DNA from: Spirochaetia bacterium
Lineage (GTDB): Bacteria; Spirochaetota; Leptospiria; Turneriellales; JAOUOS01
Direction: 5' to 3'
DNA length: 64,000 nt
Assembly: GCA_029880285.1 (NCBI GenBank)
Contig: JAOUOS010000008.1
Location: forward strand, 1 to 64,000
A program made the translations under genes and the position numbers. Of the stretch, positions 8,451-17,832 are shown piece by piece. A model generated the notes under the pieces. It was not told where the DNA came from, searched no databases, and saw nothing but the letters and a program-made list of their open reading frames with translations. How positions within the stretch are numbered: the stretch's first letter is position 1; each line of letters opens with the position of its first letter.

Positions 8451-10538
8451 TTAATATTCAGGAAACTGAATATTCTCCTGTCTTTTTTGTTCTTCTCTAA
8501 TATTTTCAAACCAGTAGGTTTGAGATTCTATAACTTCTTTTATTTCTTTTAATAAATTCTCTTTTTCTTTATAATCAGACGAATCTTTTGAGACATTAGT
8601 ATCTCTAACTTTATAATAAAAGTTTTGCCACTTGTATCTTCTTTCTTCATCTCTCATTAATTTAAAAATCCATTTTAAATAAGTTACGGCGTTTTTACTG
8701 TCTTCTATAATTAATGTTTCTGCCCATTGATTTGATTTTTCTTTGTTATTTTGCCAAAAATATAGCTCGAGCAATTGTTTTTTATCTTCAATAGTATTCT
8801 TTTTTGTTATTGAAATATACTTTTCAATATACTGAATTTGCTCGTTTATTTTACCCAGACTACCGCAAATTAAAGATAACTTTTTGTATAATGTATCTAA
8901 ATTTTCAAAATACGGTACTAAACTTTCATAAATTTCAAGAGATTTTGAAAAATCTGACTTTGCTTCATAATCATCAGCAAGTATTGTTGAAAAAGAAAAC
9001 AAAAACTGTTTTTTATCTTCTGAAATTTTTTCAGGTAATATTGAAAAATTCTTATTATAAATAAAATCATCTGATATATTTTCGTTTTTTCTATCTATAA
9101 CAAAAAAAATATTCTTTAATTCTTTTTCCCGTAAAATATTTTTCAATTCAGAAAATCCTTTCATCGTTGAATAGGGATATAACTTTTCAAGCGAAAATAT
9201 AAAGTAAGTATTTTGATTTTCTTCTATTTCTTTTTTTAATTCATTTAGATTCATAGTAAAAAAAACAGACGCGAATTCGCGGTATTTTATGCTTTTAAAA
9301 AAATCCTGTTTTTTTGAAACCTTATCAATAACCTCGGCAGAAAATATATCGGTAATTATACTCGCATTCTTATTAAAATTTAAGAAAGACACTACCGTGG
9401 GATAATTTATATCAGGTTTTCTTCTTACAAATTCTGAAAAATATTCTCTGGTAAGCGTACTATTAAATTTTGTAAAACCCGCGAAAAACCACATTAAAAT
9501 ACCCGCGCTGAATAAAACAGCAAACAAAGGTCTAAACCTTTTAAGGGTAAATATCATAACTCGAATTAATACCCCCCCTATAAGTAAAGGCAATAGAATT
9601 TGTACCCATGAATATGTTAAAAAATACGCTGAAATTGTTATCATTAAAACTATGGCTATTATTATTTGCTCCCGTTTTAGATAACCCTGCGTGCTTTTCT
9701 GAAAATATATATCTTCCCAAAAAGCTAATAAAACATATCCTATAGCAGCCGCATAATGAAATGGCAAAAAAATATAAAAAAGAGATAATGCCGTTATAAA
9801 AAATGAAAAAACAATAATACCGTATTTCAGTTTATATTTCTTCTTTTCAATTCGTAAAAGCACATATTGAAACAAAGTTCCTAAGATAAGTATTAAAACC
9901 GTAAAATAAAATCTTTCTCTATATTCATCAAATATGCCAAATAACGAAAAACCTAAAAATAAAAATCTTATAAAATCGATACTTTCTCTTAAAATCGGTA
10001 ATTTTTCGTTTTTCTTTAAAAAATCAGGCTTTATTTCTTTTAAAAATTGATCGGGTAATAAACTTATAAAGGCTCCGCATAAAAAAATATAATATCCATT
10101 TTGGGTTAATTCAAGAGGAACAATGCCGGGTAAAATGCCAGCTGATAAAGAAATTCTATTGGCGACAAAAAAAGGAAGCTTGGCCGCGAAAATAAAAAAA
10201 TGTATAAGAACCTGAAAAGTAAAAAATAAAGGATAACCATATCTGTAACCATCTTCACCCAATAAAAAAAGAACCGCTAAAAAAATAATTGTGTTTATAC
10301 CCACGGCATATAAAAATATTATTTTTTTCTTTTTTACTTTTTTTTGAAACTGAAAATGAAACCAAAAAGAAATCCATACCACAAGAACAAAAAGATAAGC
10401 TAAAAAACTTAAGTTTAAATTTGAGGCCCAAAAAGGATAAATATTATCTAGTGCGTATCGAAACAATAAGACAAAAACAAAGCCCCATAAAAACGCGGCC
10501 AGCCTAGACATCCAAAAAGTTTGAAAGCGGGCTGACAT
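8451..10538 (-). CDS. Polytopic membrane protein with C-terminal TPR-like region, last gene of the ExbBD operon
   Basis: I do not recognise the family of this 695-residue protein. Residues 1-360 contain about ten hydrophobic membrane segments. Residues 375-500 form a soluble alpha/beta-looking domain. Residues 505-695 look like TPR helices: YEAKSDFSKSLEIYESLVPYF and later hairpins, with a charged tail. The gene begins 19 bases after exbD and so belongs to the HD-GYP/exbB/exbD transcription unit. With no TonB or TolA candidate beside this ExbBD pair, the protein could be a component that works with the motor, but that is inference from position. Alternatives are a membrane-bound biosynthetic protein or an O-antigen-type protein. 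No catalytic motif is visible. Confidence 0.7.
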   Translation of the reverse strand: MSARFQTFWMSRLAAFLWGFVFVLLFRYALDNIYPFWASNLNLSFLAYLFVLVVWISFWFHFQFQKKVKKKKIIFLYAVGINTIIFLAVLFLLGEDGYRYGYPLFFTFQVLIHFFIFAAKLPFFVANRISLSAGILPGIVPLELTQNGYYIFLCGAFISLLPDQFLKEIKPDFLKKNEKLPILRESIDFIRFLFLGFSLFGIFDEYRERFYFTVLILILGTLFQYVLLRIEKKKYKLKYGIIVFSFFITALSLFYIFLPFHYAAAIGYVLLAFWEDIYFQKSTQGYLKREQIIIAIVLMITISAYFLTYSWVQILLPLLIGGVLIRVMIFTLKRFRPLFAVLFSAGILMWFFAGFTKFNSTLTREYFSEFVRRKPDINYPTVVSFLNFNKNASIITDIFSAEVIDKVSKKQDFFKSIKYREFASVFFTMNLNELKKEIEENQNTYFIFSLEKLYPYSTMKGFSELKNILREKELKNIFFVIDRKNENISDDFIYNKNFSILPEKISEDKKQFLFSFSTILADDYEAKSDFSKSLEIYESLVPYFENLDTLYKKLSLICGSLGKINEQIQYIEKYISITKKNTIEDKKQLLELYFWQNNKEKSNQWAETLIIEDSKNAVTYLKWIFKLMRDEERRYKWQNFYYKVRDTNVSKDSSDYKEKENLLKEIKEVIESQTYWFENIREEQKRQENIQFPEY

Positions 10539-10557
10539 ATATAAAATTTTTTATTGT

Positions 10558-10950
10558 TTACTTTGGCTCTGTGGCGAGATTAAAATGGGTTATACCTGCC
10601 TGATGAACGTAATCCATAACCGCGACAACGGCTTCATAACTGGCAGATCTATCTCCGCGGATAATTACATGATCTTTATCTTTATCAGTCACTAGTTTTT
10701 TTATTTCAACCGGTAGATTTTTAAGTTCTACTTCATTTTCATTTAAATAAATTTTATTTTCACCGGTAACATGAATAATTATTTTTTTCTCAACTTCTGA
10801 CTGCGCGGTTTCTGCTTTGGGCAGTTCAATTTTTATAGCCGGATTTCTTATAAGAGTAGAATTAATTAAGAAATATGCCACAAGAAGAAATACAATATCT
10901 ACCATAGGGGCAAGCTCAATGCCAGACTTTAATGCTAATTTAGATTTCAT
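10558..10950 (-). CDS. exbD: ExbD/TolR-type biopolymer transport protein
   Basis: The protein has 130 residues. A short cytoplasmic N terminus is followed by one membrane helix containing PMVDIVFLLVAYF, whose Asp (about residue 18) is the proton-path residue of ExbD/TolR. A periplasmic ExbD-fold domain (about 45-130) includes the typical IIRGDRSASYEAVV segment. With ExbB it forms a proton-driven inner-membrane motor that energises outer-membrane processes. Its ATG overlaps the end of the exbB gene by 4 bases, a classical coupled arrangement. TonB is not encoded nearby. Confidence 0.9.
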   Translation of the reverse strand: MKSKLALKSGIELAPMVDIVFLLVAYFLINSTLIRNPAIKIELPKAETAQSEVEKKIIIHVTGENKIYLNENEVELKNLPVEIKKLVTDKDKDHVIIRGDRSASYEAVVAVMDYVHQAGITHFNLATEPK

Positions 10951-11570
10951 TTTCTTATTATACGGCTATCTTTTTTTAATTCTTCTTGCACCATTTGAAC
11001 CAGAATATTGGTTTCTTCTGTTAAAGTATTTACTCTTCTAATATAGTAATTATACATAATTAAAGCTGGTATCGCGACTATTAAACCTAAAGCGGTTGTA
11101 ATTAAAGCCTCATCAATACCTCCCATAAGCTGCGCACTTCTTGAACCTGTATCTTCAAAGGCTCTAAATGATTTAATCATACCGGTAACCGTACCTAAAA
11201 GACCCAAAAGAGGGGCAATGGTACTAATTGTACCCAATGTAGGCAGATATTTTTCCATCATATTAAGCTGGTTTAATATTTCTTCATCTGAAATTGCCTT
11301 TATGTCAATTTCACTGTTTCGGGCTTCTATCATAGCAAGAGCTACTTTATACGCCGGATGGATCTGTGACCGGCAAAATGAAGCCGCGGTATCGTAATCT
11401 TTATTTCTTAAATATAATACTAATTCTCTTTCTTTTTCAGTATTTATTAAGTCAAACTTTTTTAGAAGGGTCCATCCGCGCTCTAATATAATTGTTAAAG
11501 CTAAAACTGAAACAATTAAAATTATTACCGGAATAAACCAGCCTGGTATACCCGCGATTAATGTACTCAT
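10947..11570 (-). CDS. exbB: ExbB/TolQ/MotA-family proton channel
   Basis: The protein is the pentameric channel partner of ExbD. I chose the ATG at 11570 (protein begins MSTLIAGIPGWF) because an AAGG site lies a few bases upstream. A TTG frame opening at 11606 adds 12 residues without a better site. From 11570 the length is 207 residues. It has three membrane helices: one near the N terminus, then two after a cytoplasmic stretch. The second and third lie in the conserved MotA/ExbB block, with TIAPLLGLLGTVTGMI and the later EALITTALGLIVAIPAL, both hallmark motifs. It overlaps exbD by 4 bases and follows an HD-GYP gene by about 70 bases. Confidence 0.92.
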   Translation of the reverse strand: MSTLIAGIPGWFIPVIILIVSVLALTIILERGWTLLKKFDLINTEKERELVLYLRNKDYDTAASFCRSQIHPAYKVALAMIEARNSEIDIKAISDEEILNQLNMMEKYLPTLGTISTIAPLLGLLGTVTGMIKSFRAFEDTGSRSAQLMGGIDEALITTALGLIVAIPALIMYNYYIRRVNTLTEETNILVQMVQEELKKDSRIIRK

Positions 11571-11642
11571 ATACAGCCTTTTTTTAAAAAAGTTTCCTGT
11601 ATACAAGTCATTTTCTAATTATTTTATATTTTCAGAATAAAA

Positions 11643-13028
11643 TTAAATTAAAAACCCGTCGTTTTGAAATTTTTCTTTATTTTCTGAAGTTAGTAAATTT
11701 GTCATCTCGGCCATGGGTTCTTTGTTTAAATCTCTTTTTGAACGCCTTTTATTGGGTTTAATTTCGCGTGATTTCATATTGGTCATATTACCCAATATCT
11801 GCACTACAGGTTTATTGGGAGCGTCTTTATTTGGTTCTATAATTTCAGCAAGACTTAACCCCTGTACATTTTTATGAGAATCATATTCAGAAATCCAGCA
11901 GTAATCACCCTCTTGAACAAAGAACTCTCCCATTATATTTACAGAACACATTTTTACAAAGGCGTCAACCAATTCGGGAAAAAAATCAGTTTCTCGCCGG
12001 TTAAAAATAAAAATCATAACATTTTTAGGTGTCCAGTTGTTTTTATAGGAACGCTTGGCCGATAATGCCTCTACAACATCGCATATAGATATCATATTCG
12101 CGATTCGCATAATGCCCAGTTCGGCGGGATTAATTTCAAGATTAGGATAACTTCTTCTTCTAGTATTGTACTTTACATGATGAAAAAGAATAACCTGCTT
12201 AATCCGCTTAGATAAAGTTAAATGCCGTGTTCTTTTATAACCGTTTTCTGGATGTTCTTTTATTTTCATAAATTCATCGTCTGTTAATGTTCCATCTTTT
12301 TCTAATATTTCTTTAGGAATATCAAGCTTACCCAAATCGTGTAAAAAGGCTCCTACCGCTAAATCAATAACAAACTCTTTTTTTTGAACTTCTTTTTTTA
12401 TTGTTTTGTAATCTTGTTCAAGCTCTCTATCTACCCAAGCGAAAAAACTTTCATTTTGAATAGCCTGATTTGCCCAATGGAGAGTCATTAACGCAACATT
12501 TAAAGAATGTATATGAGTTTCACGATGGTATCCCTCTAAATCTTGAACCAGATTAAAATGAAAATTCTGCGCGTTACTTCTATCTATTAATTTTGTATTT
12601 TCAGAAGCTAAATATTCTCTAACATCTTCAAAAAGAGATTTTGTTACTATTTCATTTTCAGTGATTGATTTAAATACTAAATCTTGCAGGCGCATTCCCT
12701 GAGAAATTGTCTGTTCGTTAAATGCACTTTCTTGTACTTTTTTTTCAGAAATTCTATTACGAAAAAGTTTTTCTAAAGTTTTGTAACCTTCTTTATTAAC
12801 ATATAAACTCCAGCTTTCAAGTCTACTAAAAGTATTCTGGTCTATAAATATATCGCTTTTTATAAGTTTTTTTATCTGTAAATCATGTCTAAAATTAAAA
12901 TTTTTAGGTACACCAAAAATATCTGCCTTAAACTTTACATCGGGTTTTATTTCAAAAGTTTCTAGGGGAATATATCCCTGACTTATTAATGATTCATCTA
13001 TTTGTTCTTTAAGTCTTGAGCCCATCAT
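11643..13028 (-). CDS. HD-GYP-type domain protein (probable cyclic-dinucleotide phosphodiesterase)
   Basis: I placed the start at the ATG at 13028 (MMGSRLKEQ) because a GGGGGA ribosome site lies 8 bases upstream. The frame stays open to 13070 but without a site. The protein is about 461 residues. Residues 1-150 are an uncharacterised N-terminal region. The HD domain follows: the first His is in ETHIHSLN, then HDLGKLDIP, KEHPENGY and FHH. The usual GYP loop is altered to RRRSYPNLE, and the DxxDALTxxRPY element reads DVVEALSAKRSY. So the metal ligands seem kept but the substrate loop diverges. It may cleave c-di-GMP or a related dinucleotide, or only bind one. It heads the ExbB/ExbD operon, suggesting second-messenger control of that motor. 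Confidence 0.8.
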   Translation of the reverse strand: MMGSRLKEQIDESLISQGYIPLETFEIKPDVKFKADIFGVPKNFNFRHDLQIKKLIKSDIFIDQNTFSRLESWSLYVNKEGYKTLEKLFRNRISEKKVQESAFNEQTISQGMRLQDLVFKSITENEIVTKSLFEDVREYLASENTKLIDRSNAQNFHFNLVQDLEGYHRETHIHSLNVALMTLHWANQAIQNESFFAWVDRELEQDYKTIKKEVQKKEFVIDLAVGAFLHDLGKLDIPKEILEKDGTLTDDEFMKIKEHPENGYKRTRHLTLSKRIKQVILFHHVKYNTRRRSYPNLEINPAELGIMRIANMISICDVVEALSAKRSYKNNWTPKNVMIFIFNRRETDFFPELVDAFVKMCSVNIMGEFFVQEGDYCWISEYDSHKNVQGLSLAEIIEPNKDAPNKPVVQILGNMTNMKSREIKPNKRRSKRDLNKEPMAEMTNLLTSENKEKFQNDGFLI

Positions 13029-13225
13029 AGAAGTATCCCCCGCACATACAATAATATATAATATATACAATAAATTTATTTTAAGTTTTGATTTAAGACG
13101 AATTTAAAAGACCATACAAAACAACAATGCTAAAAAATAATTGCCAGTAAACAAATTTTTTAATAGAATTATAACTAAATAAAAATATTATAATGTTCTA
13201 AACAACATTTAACAAGGAGAAATTA

Positions 13226-13681
13226 ATGATTCAAAGAAAAATAAACAAAACATTATTTACGTTTACTATATTTTTAATTATGGTAAATTTTTCTATGAAC
13301 TGTAAAGATGAAATGAGCGCTAGTGACAGCCGGTCATCATCCCCAAAAATATCTAATGAAATTTCTTTTAAAAATTTTTTAGATGAGTATAAAAAAGATT
13401 CTAACATAAAGGTTTTAGATGTAAGAGAAGTTAATGAATATAACAGCGGCCATGTACCCAAAGCAAAGCTAGCGCCTCTTTCAGCCTTGTCAGAATCTGC
13501 TGAAAAGGCACAAAGTATAATACCATATTCAAAAGATGATAAAATTTATGTTATTTGCCGTTCAGGTAAAAGATCATTAACCGCTGTTGGTATTATGAAA
13601 AATCTGGGATATTCAAATTCTGTGTCTGTTCAAGGCGGCACAATGGCATGGATAAACAGCGGGAACAACGTAGAAAAATAA
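13226..13681 (+). CDS. Rhodanese-domain lipoprotein
   Basis: The 151-residue protein has a clear AAGGAG site before its ATG. A signal sequence with a hydrophobic core (10-22) ends in FSMNC, with Cys26 as the probable lipidated residue. A Ser-rich linker follows, then one rhodanese domain (about 45-150): VLDVREVNEYNSGHVPKA is the typical entry, and the active loop CRSGKRS starts at Cys111. Single-domain rhodaneses move sulfane sulfur or act as thiol carriers. Being exported and lipid-anchored, this one acts in the envelope. The gene is a single-gene unit followed by a strong terminator. Confidence 0.88.
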   Translation: MIQRKINKTLFTFTIFLIMVNFSMNCKDEMSASDSRSSSPKISNEISFKNFLDEYKKDSNIKVLDVREVNEYNSGHVPKAKLAPLSALSESAEKAQSIIPYSKDDKIYVICRSGKRSLTAVGIMKNLGYSNSVSVQGGTMAWINSGNNVEK

Positions 13682-13731
13682 TTTTGTAATTGAATTAGGG
13701 AATGCGTATCGCATATTTCATTCGCAAAGGT

Positions 13732-13747
13732 TCCCGCTTACGCGGGA
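13732..13747. repeat. Small GC-rich hairpin
   Basis: The arms TCCCGC (13732-13737) and GCGGGA (13742-13747) pair perfectly around a TTAC loop. Short 'cccgcttacgcggg' palindromes of this kind occur as dispersed intergenic repeats in many bacteria. Whether others exist in this genome cannot be seen here. It lies just before the main terminator. Confidence 0.5.
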
Positions 13748-13754
13748 TCATATT

Positions 13755-13790
13755 TAAAAAAAAGCCGGCTTAAGCCGGCTTTTTTATTTG
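13755..13790 (+). terminator. Rho-independent terminator after the rhodanese gene
   Basis: The stem GCCGGC/GCCGGC, extended by A/T pairs on both sides (loop TTAA), is followed by TTTTTT on the plus strand and preceded by A8. It can therefore serve both the plus-strand rhodanese gene and the minus-strand repeat lipoprotein gene ending at 13848. It is the clearest intrinsic terminator of the window. Confidence 0.9.
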
Positions 13791-13847
13791 ATTTTTATAC
13801 TATGGCCTTAGTTACAAAAAGACCGTAAGATTTGCTTAAATTATAGT

Positions 13848-15746
13848 TTACTCTATTGGAACGTAAGTAATAGGTACGGATGTTAACCCTGTATTAGTTT
13901 GATAATAAGCAGTTGATGACCAGGAATTAAGATAATAATTATCATAATTCCCATTATAATCTTCAGCAGAAACTCTTATATATTCATCACCAATTATTGT
14001 ATTACCAGATATCGTAAGTGAACATGAATATGTATTACCCGATACATAATACGCATAGCAACTACCAAACCAGCCCCAATTTGAGTTGTACAAATCAAAA
14101 TAAACAGTATTTACGCCTACGCCAGCATCAGTAATATCAGCACTTACGGTAATAACATCACCATAAGTATATTTACCTGTAGGTCCCGAAGGCGTGCCGC
14201 TTATGCTTACGCTTAAAACTTCGGGCGGTGTACTGTCGCAGTCTTGTATGCATGAAGCTTCAGTTTCTGTACCTGTGCAATACCCATCACCGCAAGCTTG
14301 AACAGGCTCTTCTATTTGTACGTATGTAATAGGTACGGATGTTAAACCTGCACTATTTACGTAATGAGTAGTTGAGGTCAAGGAATCAAGATAATAACTA
14401 TCAGAATTCCATTTATTATCAGTAGCAGAAACGAATATGTATTCATCACCATTTATTGTATTATCAGTTATCGTAATTGTACATGAATATGTGCTTCCCG
14501 ATACATAATACGCATAGCAACTATCAAACCAGCCCCCATTTGAGTTGTACAATTCAAAATAAACATAATATACGCCTGAACCGGCATCAGTAATATCAGC
14601 ACTTACGGTAATAACATCACCATATGTATATTTACCTGTAGGTCCCGTGGGCGTGCCGCTTATGCTTGCGCTTAAAACTTCGGGCGGTGTACTGTCGCAG
14701 TCTTGTATGCATGAAGCTTCAGTTTCTGTACCTGTGCAATACCCATCACCGCAAACTTCAGCAGGCTCTTCTATTGGTACGTATGTAATAGGTACGGCTG
14801 TTAACCCTATTGTATAATTTACGTAAAGAGTAGTTGAGGTCAAGGAATCAAGATAATATCTATCATAAGTCCAATTATTATCATAAACAGAAATTCTTAT
14901 ATATTCATCACCATTTATTGTATTATCAGTTATCGTAAGTGAACATGAATATGTATTACCCGATACATAATACGCACTACAACTACCAAATAAATTCCCA
15001 AATGAATTACGTAAAGCTATAAAAACTTCACCAACGCCTACGCCGGCATCAGTAATATCAGCACTTACGGTAATAACATCACCATATGTATATTTACCTG
15101 TAGGTCCCGTGGGCGTGCCGCTTATGCTTACGCTGGTAACTTCAGGCGGTGTTGTATCTCCAGCAGATATACAATCGCCAGGACAGGTGCCTGAAGTTTC
15201 ATTGCCGTTACAAATACCGTCACCGCAAACTGGCGGACAATCTGCCGCGCATGTGGCGTTTGTCTCACCGCCGTTACAAACTGTGTCGCCGCAATATTCA
15301 CCAAGTAAACCTGTTATCTGTGCGGTGCAATCGGCATTACAAGTAGTACAACTTGCCGTTCCGTAATTGCATGCTGTTTCATTTGTTGTATTGCCGTCGT
15401 CACATACCTCTGTACCTTCTATTCTACCGTCACCGCAGACAATAGGACAATCTGTCGCGCATGAAGTATTGCCTTCACTACCATTACAAACGCCGTCACC
15501 ACAAGATTCACCACAGTCGCTTGCGCAAGTTGCTGTAGTTTCGCTGCCATTACAAACGCCGTCACCGCAAGAAGCTGTTGTTGCATCAGAGCAATCTGCG
15601 GGGCATGAAACGATAGTTTCACCGTTATCGCAACTACCATTGTTGTTACAATTTTCTTCAGTTAAATTACCCAACCCTTCAACAGTGCAGCTCATATAAT
15701 TAAAAACGCTTAATATTAGTGCTGTTATAATTATTATTTTTTTCAT
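13848..15746 (-). CDS. Repeat-built Cys-rich surface lipoprotein
   Basis: I chose the ATG at 15746, which has an AAGGAG site and yields a lipoprotein signal MKKIIIITALILSVFNYMSC (Cys20). The frame is open to 15824 but that extension has no site. The protein is about 632 residues. The first 200 residues are a series of short CGDGxCxGxE...C..DC motifs (calcium-binding-loop-like, Cys-rich, as in DUF4215-type proteins). Then come three beta-sandwich repeats, each starting TPPEVxSxSISGTPxGPTGKYTY, separated by further CGDGYC modules. The repeats recur about every 459 bases (153 residues) and are nearly identical in DNA. The fold suggests disulfide- or calcium-stabilised adhesin-like stalks. No partner gene is adjacent. 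Confidence 0.8.
   Translation of the reverse strand: MKKIIIITALILSVFNYMSCTVEGLGNLTEENCNNNGSCDNGETIVSCPADCSDATTASCGDGVCNGSETTATCASDCGESCGDGVCNGSEGNTSCATDCPIVCGDGRIEGTEVCDDGNTTNETACNYGTASCTTCNADCTAQITGLLGEYCGDTVCNGGETNATCAADCPPVCGDGICNGNETSGTCPGDCISAGDTTPPEVTSVSISGTPTGPTGKYTYGDVITVSADITDAGVGVGEVFIALRNSFGNLFGSCSAYYVSGNTYSCSLTITDNTINGDEYIRISVYDNNWTYDRYYLDSLTSTTLYVNYTIGLTAVPITYVPIEEPAEVCGDGYCTGTETEASCIQDCDSTPPEVLSASISGTPTGPTGKYTYGDVITVSADITDAGSGVYYVYFELYNSNGGWFDSCYAYYVSGSTYSCTITITDNTINGDEYIFVSATDNKWNSDSYYLDSLTSTTHYVNSAGLTSVPITYVQIEEPVQACGDGYCTGTETEASCIQDCDSTPPEVLSVSISGTPSGPTGKYTYGDVITVSADITDAGVGVNTVYFDLYNSNWGWFGSCYAYYVSGNTYSCSLTISGNTIIGDEYIRVSAEDYNGNYDNYYLNSWSSTAYYQTNTGLTSVPITYVPIE
13850..15180. 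repeat. Tandem ~459-bp coding repeats (three units)
   Basis: Matching landmarks such as the GGGCGGTGTACTGTCGCAG word occur at about 14222 and 14681 (459 bases apart), and a diverged copy is near 15143 (462 bases on). Long stretches between the first two units are almost identical. Such units can expand or contract by homologous recombination, changing protein length without breaking the frame. Confidence 0.85.
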
Positions 15747-15904
15747 ATTTTTTCTCCTTTTTAATTCTAAAAAAATTAAATCGCGTTTATTTATATGTAT
15801 ATGGTTAGTCTTAAATAATAACAAAAAAACGCGTTTATTAGTACCATTAAATTAATTAATTATAAAATGTCAATTTTATATATACTTTTCGGATCAACTT
15901 TAAA

Positions 15905-15950
15905 CTGGTGGTCGGGAGGGTTGGTTCCGGTCAACCCTCCCGACCACCAG
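15905..15950. repeat. Perfect 19-bp GC-rich hairpin between divergent genes
   Basis: The arms at 15905-15923 and 15932-15950 are exact reverse complements of 19 bases, far richer in G and C than the surroundings, around the loop GTTCCGGT. They lie in the 267-base gap upstream of both the minus-strand lipoprotein gene and the plus-strand typA gene. A terminator is not expected there, and there is no U-tract. It may be a dispersed palindromic repeat, an RNA leader element or a recombination site. Beyond this hairpin I see only AT-rich promoter-like DNA in the gap. Confidence 0.85.
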
Positions 15951-16013
15951 AAATATTCATACAAATATTCTCCTTTCGCTTTACGGCCTGTCTCGTAAAA
16001 AAGAAAAGGCTTC

Positions 16014-17825
16014 GTGAATATTCAAACAGATAAAATAAGAAACATTGCCATTATAGCGCATGTTGACCACGGCAAAACAACACTTGTAGATAAAATTTTA
16101 AACTTTTGCCAAAGCATTGAAAAAAAAGAAAATACCGATAGAATTATGGATTCAAACGATCTTGAAAAAGAGCGCGGTATAACCATATTATCAAAAAATA
16201 CCGCTGTTCAATATCAAGATTACAAATTTAATATCATTGATACACCGGGGCATTCTGATTTTGGCGGCGAAGTAGAAAGGGTACTTAGAATGGCAGACGC
16301 CTGTCTTCTTTTAGTAGACGCTATTGAAGGTCCTATGCCGCAGACAAGATTTGTTCTTCAAAAAGCGCTTTCATTAAACTTAAAAATTATTTTGGTAGTT
16401 AATAAAATTGACCGTCCGGGATGCGATACAGCCAAAGTAGTTGACGATACATTAGAACTTTTTTTAGAACTTGGTGCCGACGATTCACAGCTTGATTTTC
16501 CCGTAGTTTACGCTAGCGCGAAATCTGGCTATGCTGTACTAAATATAAATGATGAAAAAAAAGATATTGAACCTCTTCTTGAAACTATCATCAGTCAAGC
16601 GCCTTCCCCTGAATTAAATATAGATAAACCTTTTGTTTTTCAGGTAACAACTTTAGACTATAACGATTATATAGGCCGAATTTGCATAGGTCGTATTTTT
16701 AGCGGAAAGATAAAAATTAACGATGAAGTAATATTAGTCTCTGTAGATGAAAAAAATAATGAAATTAAAATCAAACATAGAGTAACAAAATTATTTTCAT
16801 TCATGGGATTAAAAAGAATAGAAATACCCGAAGCCATCGCGGGTGATATCGTGGCCATAGCCGGAATTCCAGAAATGACAATAGGAGATTCTCTTTGTCA
16901 GCCAGAAAATATTAACACAATGAAAAGAATTCTGGTAGAACCCCCTACTGTATCTATGAGTTTTAAGGTAAATGATTCGCCTTTTTCTGGCAAAGACGGC
17001 AAGCTTCTTACATCCAGACAAATTCGAGAAAGACTATTTAAAGAAATTAGAACGAATCTTTCTATAAAAATTGAAGAACAGGGCGAGTCTTTTCGCGTTA
17101 TGGGACGCGGAGAACTTCAGCTGGCTATTCTTATTGAAAACATGAGAAGAGAAGGCTTCGAGCTAGGTGTTTCAAAGCCTGAGGTTATATTAAAAGAAAC
17201 AGCTGAAGGTAAAATGGAACCCTATGAATCTGTTGTCATGGATATCCCAGAAATTTATTCGGGTACAATAATTCAAGAGCTTAACAGAAGACGCGGGATA
17301 ATGCTTCATATTGAAAAAATAAGCGATAACTTTGTGCGCGTTAAATATGAAATTCCAACACGTGGTATTATTGGTTTTAGAAATTTTTATTTAACCGAAA
17401 CCAGAGGGCAGGGTTCATTTCACGCTAATTTTCTAGAATACAGACCATATATAGGTAAAATGGAAGGCAGGGTAAGAGGTGTATTAGTAAGCATGGAAAA
17501 CGGCGCCACAACAACTTATGCTTTATACGCACTGCAAGAAAGAGGTGACCTTTTTATTCCTGCAGGAACTCCGGTTTATACAGGTATGATTGTTGGTTTA
17601 CATTCTAAAGAAAATGATCTTGATATTAACCCCGTAAAAGAAAAAAAACTGACAAATGTTAGAGCCTCTGGTTCAGATGACGCGTTAAAGTTAACCACGC
17701 CAAGAGCTTTAACTCTTGAAGCCTCTATGGATTTACTTAACGAAGACGAAATTCTTGAAGTCACCCCTAATCATTTAAGACTCAGAAAAAAAATATTAAA
17801 TCCGTCGCAAAGAAAGAAAAAATAA
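16014..17825 (+). CDS. typA: Translational GTPase TypA/BipA
   Basis: The 603-residue length is standard for TypA. The start is GTG with an AAGG site upstream. GTPase motifs are complete: AHVDHGKTT (15-23), [24 protein letters not shown] and the SAK of YASAKSG. The C-terminal part has the EF-G-like domains III and V and the TypA-specific C-terminal domain (for instance the [15 protein letters not shown] segment). TypA binds the ribosome and helps 50S assembly and growth at low temperature or under stress. It stands alone here. Its gene end meets the convergent Cache gene after 7 bases with no visible terminator. Confidence 0.97.
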   Translation: MNIQTDKIRNIAIIAHVDHGKTTLVDKILNFCQSIEKKENTDRIMDSNDLEKERGITILSKNTAVQYQDYKFNIIDTPGHSDFGGEVERVLRMADACLLLVDAIEGPMPQTRFVLQKALSLNLKIILVVNKIDRPGCDTAKVVDDTLELFLELGADDSQLDFPVVYASAKSGYAVLNINDEKKDIEPLLETIISQAPSPELNIDKPFVFQVTTLDYNDYIGRICIGRIFSGKIKINDEVILVSVDEKNNEIKIKHRVTKLFSFMGLKRIEIPEAIAGDIVAIAGIPEMTIGDSLCQPENINTMKRILVEPPTVSMSFKVNDSPFSGKDGKLLTSRQIRERLFKEIRTNLSIKIEEQGESFRVMGRGELQLAILIENMRREGFELGVSKPEVILKETAEGKMEPYESVVMDIPEIYSGTIIQELNRRRGIMLHIEKISDNFVRVKYEIPTRGIIGFRNFYLTETRGQGSFHANFLEYRPYIGKMEGRVRGVLVSMENGATTTYALYALQERGDLFIPAGTPVYTGMIVGLHSKENDLDINPVKEKKLTNVRASGSDDALKLTTPRALTLEASMDLLNEDEILEVTPNHLRLRKKILNPSQRKKK

Positions 17826-17832
17826 ACAATTC

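Noticed and set aside
15109-15699. Long plus-strand frames opposite the Cys-rich lipoprotein gene
   Set aside because: They are antisense to the repeated Cys-codon segments and give Pro/Ser-rich low-complexity products with no start signal.
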